NCBI RefSeq assembly: GCF_021730395.1 | Contig: NC_069375.1 | Coordinates: 64,631,501-64,695,500 of the forward strand | Length of the DNA stretch: 64,000 nt | Direction of reading: 5' to 3' | Source: Mercenaria mercenaria | Taxonomy: Eukaryota > Mollusca > Bivalvia > Venerida > Veneridae | Part shown: piece after piece, positions 57,245 through 64,000 of the stretch | Numbering within the stretch: the stretch's first letter is position 1 | Layout of the letters: every line of letters starts with the position of its first letter | Translations under genes and position numbers: made by a program | The notes under the pieces: model-generated | What the model was told of the DNA's origin: nothing | The model's database searches: none | What the model saw: only the letters and a program-made list of their open reading frames with translations

Positions 57245-57560
57245 TTTAAACACGTCCAGGGATCGAACTTGGTACCCTAGTCTTTTTGCTCAAACAACTG
57301 AGCTATATGGGCAGATACCAGTCAAGCTAGTGTATGTTGCTTTTTGGATTGAAAGCTGTTGTCAAGATGACAAATATAAGACCTTATACGCAACCATATA
57401 CATGTATATGATAAACCTCGTTCAGACTCGAGTAGTCGCAAATACTGCTTATTTCATTACTTTAATTGATAAACTATTCTGCCCGGGTAGCTCAGTTGGT
57501 AGTGTGCTTGCCTTACAAACAAGGAACTTTGAGTATGATATCCGGAATCTTTATCCCTTG
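57245..57560. repeat. Two tRNA-like SINE heads
   Basis: At 57248-57313 on the minus strand (tatagctcagttgtttgagc ... gttcgatccctgg) and at 57480-57560 on the plus strand (gcccgggtagctcagttggt ... tgagtatgatatccgg). Both have A- and B-box-like blocks but no intact cloverleaf, so I treat them as SINE heads rather than tRNA genes. Confidence 0.5.
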
Positions 57561-57958
57561 GCCAGGGCAAGGGCTCGTCTACATTTATTATAACCATAGT
57601 TGTTGAGTGAGACGTTTATCTATATACAAAACAGCAAATAAGTTCTTACAAAGTCTTCCAGTTTATAATTGAAATGTTTGGCATATTTAAAGCCAAGCAC
57701 TACCACAATGATGAACCATTAGACATTACTGACGAAAGAGTATAAACAAAATTTAAGCAAAAATAATTCCAACACCAATGCTTGCATTTTATCAAACTTA
57801 CCAAGTTTCAACAATATGGCAGTCATCTATAACTAATGTTGCAGCTCGGTGAATAAAACTGCAGCTGGTTAAAAGTTCCTGTCCTTTGAAAGTATTCAAC
57901 AACGCCTCTGGATGGGCAAATACCACAGTAAAATCACCACTGACAATTGAGTGGTTGA

Positions 57959-58229
57959 GCCCGCCCACTTAGCTCAGTAGGTAAAAGCGTTGGTCTACGG
58001 ATCGCGGGGTCGTGAGTTCGATCCTCTGGCGGGGCGTATGTTCTCCGTGACTATTTGATAAACGACATTGTGTCTGAAATCATTAGTCCTCCACCTCTGG
58101 TTCATGTGGGGAAGTTGGCAGTTACTTGCGGAGAACAGGTTTGTACTGGTACAGAATCCAGGAACACTGGTTAGGTGAACTGCGCGCCGTTACATGACTG
58201 AAATACTGTTAAAAAACGGCGTTAAAGAT
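57959..58229 (+). mobile_element. tRNA-derived SINE, family A, full length
   Basis: Head cccgcccacttagctcagta / ggtaaaagcgttggtc with B box gtcgtgagttcgatcc, body gtatgttctccgtgac to gttacttgcggagaacagg, and tail aaacggcgttaaag. It is the only full plus-oriented copy here. A 39-base head fragment in the opposite orientation lies at 58503-58541. Confidence 0.88.
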
Positions 58230-58541
58230 TAACTTCGAGTTAGACATGTTTGTTTACTTTCGAACCGGTGTCGGGGATAGAAATTATTCTGTGAATATAA
58301 GTAAATAAATTTTACAATCGTTATTTTTTTTATTATGGATCATTCGCCTGTGCTGAAAGAAGGGTAAAATTCGAAAACACTGGGAAAATATAACGAAATA
58401 ATTATATAAATAAAAACGTCCATTTAGCTCAATTTTAGCTAAAAAAAATTGTGTTGACAGTGATCAAAGAGGGAAGCGGCAAGGGAGATCACTGCGTTGG
58501 AGTTTGCGCTCTACCTACTGAGCTAAGCGGGCGGGCCCCTT

Positions 58542-59433
58542 TGAAGTTAGACATGAAAAGTAATGTCTTATCACCTCCCTTTAACATTAAAAATACGGAA
58601 AATAACGAGTGTTTTCTGTAAAAAGCTAAAAATGCAAAATGTTCAAATAAAAATTTCTTCTTGACTTTTCAAATTTCGATGACAGTAATAGTTGGGATAT
58701 AAAATAACACCAATTATACACATAAATTTTCATATAATTATATTTTATCAACTAATTTTATAAAAGTGAATTATAATCAGTTTCAACAGGCTTCGTAAAG
58801 ATTCAATGCGCAATTTCAGCATCCAAATCGATTTACGACCCACTGTGTCCCTGAAAAAACACACACAAAAACAAGGAATAAATTTAATTATCTAGATTAC
58901 ATCTCTGCAATTTATAAACAGACTTATAATTTTCACTTTAAATGCCATGCATCCGGCTTAATATCTTTTTCTCTCAAATTAAAGAAAGTGCTTGCATTTT
59001 CATTTGTTTGTAAGTGTTAAATGATTACGTTTACCTATACAACTACTCGTGTAGTAAGTAAAATAGCAAGAATTTTTTTCTACTGAGCTAGTCACGCGGT
59101 ACAAATTGCATGTGAAATAGAAAATACCTAGCTGTGTTTTTACATCATTCTAATAACTTACCGCCCCAGGTAATACTATTAACCCATGATTTTTTTACAA
59201 CCTATTTGTTTACCAAAACAAAAATGACATTTAGTATCACGTAACCATGTAGTATGATTATCTCACACCGCTATCTTATTTGGAATACGCTGTCTCATCA
59301 ACCCATACACTTGTCCCATCGGAGCTTCCGTACTTTTTGTTGTATTCCTTTTTCAACATAGCTGCATTATTGCAGTTTATCAAAAAGCTTGTTTGACTGA
59401 ACTACGGCTATTGAACCTCATGTGTGTACCTGT
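58542..59433. other. 3' flank of the small minus-strand gene
   Basis: AT-rich, no further coding exon supported. A good acceptor (gtgtgttttttcag at about 58850, minus strand) could serve a 3' untranslated exon, because a donor-like acag|gtacac follows the stop codon of the gene above. That is only a possibility. Confidence 0.4.
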
Positions 59434-59541
59434 TTAAAGCTGAGCTCCAGAGCGCATTGCGGCCTTTTCTTTCCTTTCGCGCAAAACATCATTTCGCAAA
59501 AGCTCTGCCAACAGCTGTCTTTCCTCAGAAGTGTATTTTAC
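59434..59541 (-). CDS. Last coding exon of a small N-myristoyl-type protein gene
   Basis: Acceptor tacaattctcag, 108 nt, phase 0, ending in TAA. Peptide VKYTSEERQLLAELLRNDVL followed by RERKEKAAMRSGAQL. It is highly charged and likely one long helix. Together with 60983-60854 and 60006-59867 it completes a 125-residue protein. No known family is recognised with confidence. Confidence 0.75.
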   Translation of the reverse strand, partial: VKYTSEERQLLAELLRNDVLRERKEKAAMRSGAQL

Positions 59542-59866
59542 CTGAGAATTGTAAGATATGAGATTTAAATCTAAATATTTTGCAGAAATGGATATAGAAA
59601 ACATTACAGTACGATAAGTTTTTTTTTTGTTTGTTTAATTTCAACTCTTCCAAATTAACTGTACCCTTGTCCCCATCACATCCTCTTGTTGCACTGGAGT
59701 ATGACACAACTAAAAATGTGAAGATGTGATTCGAAAGATTGAAAGTAAACAAAACAAAAAATGAACACAAAAACACTCACCACCATTATAAGGCCAAAAA
59801 AGAAGAAGAAATAAAATAGAAAGAAACAAAACATATGGCCCTGCCTTTGTATTATTACAATCCTAC

Positions 59867-60006
59867 CTCGTTGCCGTCCTCGGGAGGTGTGATGGATCCG
59901 TCAAGTCTGTCTGCCAGTCTAGATGGCATCCTTGTAGGATCCCCATCCCGGAAGTCCACTGTGAATGATACTCCAGCAGTTGCTATTTTAGAATCTTCGG
60001 CGTTTG
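59867..60006 (-). CDS. Middle exon of the small N-myristoyl-type protein gene
   Basis: Acceptor ctttcttttacag, donor gtagga, 140 nt, phase 1 to 0. Peptide NAEDSKIATAGVSFTVDF followed by RDGDPTRMPSRLADRLDGSI and TPPEDGNE. The middle segment VSFTVDF, then a Pro-Ser-Arg-Leu-x-x-Arg-Leu motif, is the most distinctive part and would be the best probe for relatives. Confidence 0.78.
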
Positions 60007-60853
60007 CTGTAAAAGAAATACAACTTTCCTTTGTTTGTATTTTGCTTCAGAAAGGATAATAACAGAAATTCCTTTGCATTCCATAAAAGGTTTGATATAG
60101 CCACGGACCAAAACGTTCTACCATCATCACGGTAGATCTCTGCTGTGTTGAAATGTAATAATATACATTATAATTTATACAGAATTATTATATGTAAGAA
60201 AGCCATGCGACTTTTCGGCAATGTGCACATGGGGAATTTGCTCGATTCAGGTAAACACTGTTTCGTGTGAACGTTGTTTCGCTACCCTGTACATGTATTT
60301 TTTAGACAAATGAAAACAGCTATTATATATTTCGAAACAATCTTCCATTTACCCTATCCAAGACAGATACAACGAAAACAGTAGCGCCCATCTTTGTGAT
60401 TTAAGCACGATTTAACTTGTATAGGTTACAACACAATAAACAATTGTTCTTCTTTATTCTATATTATATTGACATGTTTCCAATGGCTGCAACACACATC
60501 AAGGACCTATTTTAAATGTCTGAAATTTGCATTTTCTTAAGGAATATTGTCAGTGCTGAATAAAGATCAAAAGAAAAGTGGGGGTCATATTTGTTGTAAG
60601 AAAAAATATTTTCAGTCAAACACAAGAACTGAAAAATCAGCTAAAACTGAGATCCAAACTGTAGTGGTGGTGTATGATCTAAGTTTCCATGACAAATTCT
60701 GTCATGTTTTTTATCATTATTATTATTATTTCACACATTAAATTATTATTAATATTATATTTTCATTTCAATATAAGTATGATATTTTCATTTGTCATTA
60801 ATATTTTATTTTCATTTTATTATCATTATTATCATTATTGTTATATAACTTAC

Positions 60854-60983
60854 CATCCTGAAGCTCTTTTATCATGTCTTCTGGTGCTTTATGTCTGATG
60901 GAGTTTTTACGTAAATCTTCCTCTGTGACGGAGGGGCATGCAGTGTTTCGCTTTTTCCTTTGCTTTCCTAGACATGTACCCAT
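60854..60983 (-). CDS. First exon of a small N-myristoyl-type protein gene
   Basis: ATG, then MGTCLGKQRKKRNTACPS and VTEEDLRKNSIRHKAPEDMI, ending at donor gtaagtt in phase 1 (130 nt). Gly2 with Cys4 and a basic cluster is the classic arrangement for N-myristoylation, palmitoylation and membrane attachment on the cytoplasmic face. The full product (125 residues) has a basic N-terminal membrane anchor, a short conserved-looking centre and a charged helical C-terminus. It may be an adaptor or cytoskeleton-linked protein, but I do not know the family. Intron 1 begins with an ATT-rich microsatellite (60705-60845). Confidence 0.78.
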
Positions 60984-61039
60984 TTTTGTCTAATTACAAA
61001 TTCGAATTCTGATCGTACAGAAAAGGTTTGCACTATCAG

Positions 61040-61145
61040 CGGATCTTTTTGTCAATGACGTCAGAAATGAGGACGTTATTATCATAGAGAGAACGTTAAT
61101 ATCACGTCATTAGCGACGTCCGGTAAAACGTCATCAAAAGTTGAC
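61040..61145 (-). promoter_or_regulatory. CRE-rich promoter candidate of the small gene
   Basis: Within 160 bases upstream of the start codon (60983, minus strand) lie a perfect tgacgtca at 61056-61063 and four further acgtc/gacgt half sites (atcacgtcat, gcgacgtccgg, aaacgtcatc, ttgacgttaa). This suggests ATF/CREB-type control. It is a sequence-only inference. Confidence 0.45.
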
Positions 61146-61744
61146 GTTAAAATAGATCTGAAAATAATTTGATAATATTGGTAGTAGTAATAATAATACT
61201 TTAAGTTATAGAATCTAATCTGAACTATGATAACAAAGACTTAATTTCCTTATAATTATGATACTTTCTCGTTACTTTATTTCGGTACCCGTTTTAACAA
61301 ACATGAACAGTGTAAGTTCCTTGCATTGTTATCGGTCAAGAGGCGCGAGTCACGTGCATACTAATTTTAGTAAATTAATCGGGACTGAACACCAATAGTA
61401 AAGTCTTACTAAAAATAGATAAAAAAATACTAGACCGGGGTATCATTCCACGTGTCTACGGTGTGATATTCCAGTGAGGCAGCACTATGAAGTTGGGCAT
61501 TGTGCTCACTGCTACAAGTAGACACCGTCGTTTATATGACTGAAAAATTGTTGAAAAAGACGTTAAACCCGAACGCACACACAAAAGCAATACTCATCTG
61601 TCATTGCTATTTTCACTATACAAATTCAGTTTATAAACAAGCATGAAAAGTGTTATAGATATGGTTTTGTTTCACGACATGGGACGATGCGTACTTTTTT
61701 ATACTGTTTTGTCTACATCATATAAAAGACTGAATTGAATGACC
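61146..61744. other. Intergenic, SINE tail only
   Basis: No gene. At 61464-61580 there is a SINE 3' segment (gaggcagcactatgaagttg, ctgctacaagtagacaccgt, gactgaaaaattgttgaaaa, gacgttaaaccc). The remainder is AT-rich. Confidence 0.5.
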
Positions 61745-61945
61745 ATGTGTGGCAACGTTAAATGTCGCAACGCCCCTAAATGTCGCAACCACCGTTACAT
61801 GTCGCAAGGTTGACGTTAAATATCGCAACCACCGTTAAATGTCGCAAAATCGTCTGCCGCTAAATGTCGCACCTTTAACGTTAAATGTCGCAAAAATTTG
61901 CCCACCGTTATATGTCGCAACTCCAACACTAAATGTCGCACAGCA
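61745..61945 (+). repeat. Phrase repeat gttaaatgtcgcaa with variable spacers
   Basis: Ten copies of taaatgtcgcaa (variants tacatgtcgcaa, taaatatcgcaa, tatatgtcgcaa, taaatgtcgcac) separated by 3-14 bases such as ccaccgt, cgtctgccgc and ggttgacgt. Period is irregular, unlike the 30- and 63-base arrays. Confidence 0.85.
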
Positions 61946-61952
61946 AAATAAA

Positions 61953-62104
61953 TAGAGAATAATAGGTTAGTGCCGTAGATGAGAAAGTTTATCTGGCGAG
62001 GTGGAGGAGGTTATCGGGTGAGCCGAAGGCGAACCTGATAACGCCCGGAGCCTAGCCAGATAAACTTTCTCCATCTTAGGCACTAACCTATTATTCTATT
62101 TATC
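61953..62104. repeat. 150-bp imperfect palindrome
   Basis: Outer arms gaataataggttagtgccg / ggcactaacctattattc, then gatgagaaagtttatctggc / gccagataaactttctccat, then ggttatcgggt / acctgataac around gagccgaaggcga. It would form a long cruciform or hairpin. Similar GC-tipped palindromes are at 36640 and 57073. Confidence 0.85.
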
Positions 62105-63106
62105 TTGTCATTACTTCATTTTCCGATATTTGGCAATTTATTTTACAAAAATAAGTGTGCGACAACCGCTTTAATGACGTCATATTCGTAATGACGTCAC
62201 TTATATAATGACGTAATTACTGACAAACTCGCAATAACTTCTTCGTTTTTTAATAAAAATTCATTATTTGACCACTCATTTTCTTAGTTCGGACATTTCC
62301 AACACAATGGTGATGGTTTCAATGCAAAATTTCTTATGACAACAATATCGATCATAAGGTCACATGATCAACTGACTGTATATCACTGGTCACGTGTCAA
62401 CTGACGGTATATCAAGAAAGATATACGGCACCCTGATATCGGGTCGAAAATACTGCAAGTGACAGGATAAGGTAAGTTAAACAGTCTTTACAACTAAGAG
62501 ATCAGATTGGGCAATGCATGCTTCCATGTATCAGTATGCAATGTGTTGATTTTGAAAGGGCTAAAATGACCTTTCACTCTAATCTGCACGTTTGCTTTTC
62601 AGTGGTCCCGCAAAATACATACGTTATATCTTCTATATATAAAGGTTTGAGCACCTACGTAGTACTCACCACAGTACTAAATTTATTTCAGGTCTGAACT
62701 ATGTAATTCTATGGAGTCCTGTTGTGACAGGAAAGGCCGTACCGGCGACAGTAACCATCAAAACAAATCAACACCCTTTACAATATTTACAAATTTATTT
62801 ACATAAGATGATTATTAACAATGAATAGATATGAAAAGAAAAAAAAAACTGATTATAAGAAAGAAAAAAAGAAAGTTCAGTATCTCTAGATACAAAAGTT
62901 CTTATAGTCCATTCTAATCTGACGTGACACAGGTCTTTAATGTAATTGTGAACTTTAAGTAGCACAAACAAAACATAGCTTTTAAATTCAGAATACAGTC
63001 CCTTTAAACCGTGAATACGTTGATTCCGTGTTGGCTCCCTATGGTGGTAGGTGATTGCATCCCTGAGCTGACTTCAGAGGATAACAAAAATCATCGTCTT
63101 TGCGGT
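62105..63106. other. 3' region of the right-edge gene and flank
   Basis: No coding exon. Minus-strand polyadenylation signals are visible as tttatt on the plus strand at 62794-62799 and 62682-62687, about 310 and 420 bases after the stop codon at 63107. Three tgacgtca-like sites cluster at 62170-62215. Confidence 0.5.
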
Positions 63107-63236
63107 TTACGGCACAACCATGGGACGAAAGCTCTGCGCTGGGAATATCACATCCAGGCGAGTGAAGACAAGTGAACCTCGGGCATTGTACTTCCGGGTT
63201 ATGACATCACCAGGAAAAATCGTCTGGCGGAAGAAG
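63107..63236 (-). CDS. Terminal exon of a gene that continues to the right
   Basis: Acceptor gttatatattttag, 130 nt, one base left over at the start, ending in TAA. Peptide FFRQTIFPGDVITRKYNARG followed by SLVFTRLDVIFPAQSFRPMV and VP. It is well-formed with mixed hydrophobic strands, quite unlike random translation. Family not recognised. Upstream exons were not found in the remaining 760 bases, so the intron probably extends past the window. Confidence 0.55.
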
Positions 63237-64000
63237 CTAAAATATATAACATATGGTAAGCACCATAGCAAAACAAAAAGTCAGGGCATAAAACTGCTCC
63301 TTTGGGTACACCATACCTCCGTAGGCTCCCATAAATTATACGTGCTACTTATACAAAACATATGTGCTACTAAGTTCAAACGTCACATGATTAAAATACG
63401 TCACTTATTACTTCCATTATTACAAAGATTACTTACTTAAAAGACTAAAGTTAAAGTATGAAAAAGATATGAAAAGTATATGATGAAACATTATAGATAC
63501 GGACATGATAAACTGCAGCTATTATTTACAACTACAAATTAACAAAATTCAATATAAATCAAACGTTATATGATAGTTGGCATCCATATAATATCAAATG
63601 CCATACACTAAAACGGACATTGTATGTGTATGCAATAGACTGGCACACAATTTCATATTACAATAATATATTACAAACATGGCACTAGACTTGCCATATA
63701 GATTTATACATAACCATACAATGCAGTAATGGCGTTCCATAATTAACAAAAATGTTTGACATAAGTTTTTGAAACAAAGTACTTTATAAATATCATGTTA
63801 CAAATTTCAGTATAAATCTAACATCTTATATAAATGAAACATTTAGACTCCTCTTTCTAAATAATTTACAGAAGTCTGAAAAATTTAATAAATTATCCTG
63901 ATATACCGAAACTAGCCAAAATCACATGCCGAAAAGTAAATGTTACAAAATTCTGTAGAATGAACAAAAATTTACCAAATAAAAATCGTAATGCAAAAAT
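63237..64000. other. AT-rich sequence, probably an intron
   Basis: No exon with convincing splice sites is seen. It would be the intron before the terminal exon at 63107-63236. Confidence 0.4.

Noticed and set aside
57480-57560. Possible tRNA gene (gcccgggtagctcagttggt)
   Set aside because: The A box is good but the T arm and acceptor stem do not pair; similar heads occur on SINEs, so it is a tRNA-derived repeat.
59835-60059. 74-codon plus-strand frame
   Set aside because: Antisense to the middle exon of the small minus-strand gene, whose splice sites and phases are consistent.

Overview
This is eukaryotic genomic DNA, most likely from a bivalve mollusc (a venerid-type clam is my best guess). 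The reasons are short exons joined by clean GT-AG introns, sushi and PAN/apple exons, several copies of a tRNA-derived SINE, and three long pearl/Helentron-like elements with tandem cores and ACGG-type microsatellites. No bacterial, viral or LTR-element gene is recognisable.

The window is organised around two paralogous multi-exon genes for secreted sushi (CCP) proteins that converge on each other. The plus-strand copy starts at 3664 with a signal-peptide exon, runs through six sushi exons (types A-B-A-B-C-D) and two Ser/Thr-rich mucin-like exons, and is last seen at 9794-9817. The minus-strand copy starts at 53123, has sushi exons A-A-B-C-D-E plus a broken C-type exon, a short Thr-rich exon, a two-exon beta-rich domain and a terminal PAN/apple exon ending at 33807. 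Almost all junctions are phase 1, exon lengths match between the copies, and the two promoters still align, so this is an inverted duplication followed by exon gain and loss.

Three other host genes are seen. At the left edge, two exons (1010 to 58, minus strand) encode the start of a secreted protein. At 60983-59434 (minus) there is a complete three-exon gene for a 125-residue protein with an N-terminal myristoylation-type start. At 63236-63107 (minus) lies the last exon of a gene continuing past the right edge.

The block from about 10.65 to 25.78 kb is not ordinary sequence. Known repeats in it appear with neighbouring bases turned into homopolymer runs, and a clean sister of one 0.5 kb stretch lies at 27.17-27.70 kb. 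I read it as poorly polished long-read sequence; no gene call inside it is safe, and the 3' exons of the plus-strand sushi gene may be hidden there.

The rest is repeats: MITEs, SINEs, an internally deleted mariner, a dead LINE, the three pearl-like elements, imperfect palindromes with GC-rich tips and several minisatellites, many of them inside the introns of the minus-strand gene. The main candidates for something new are the shared fold architecture of the three pearl-like elements, the palindromic elements, and the phrase-like minisatellites.
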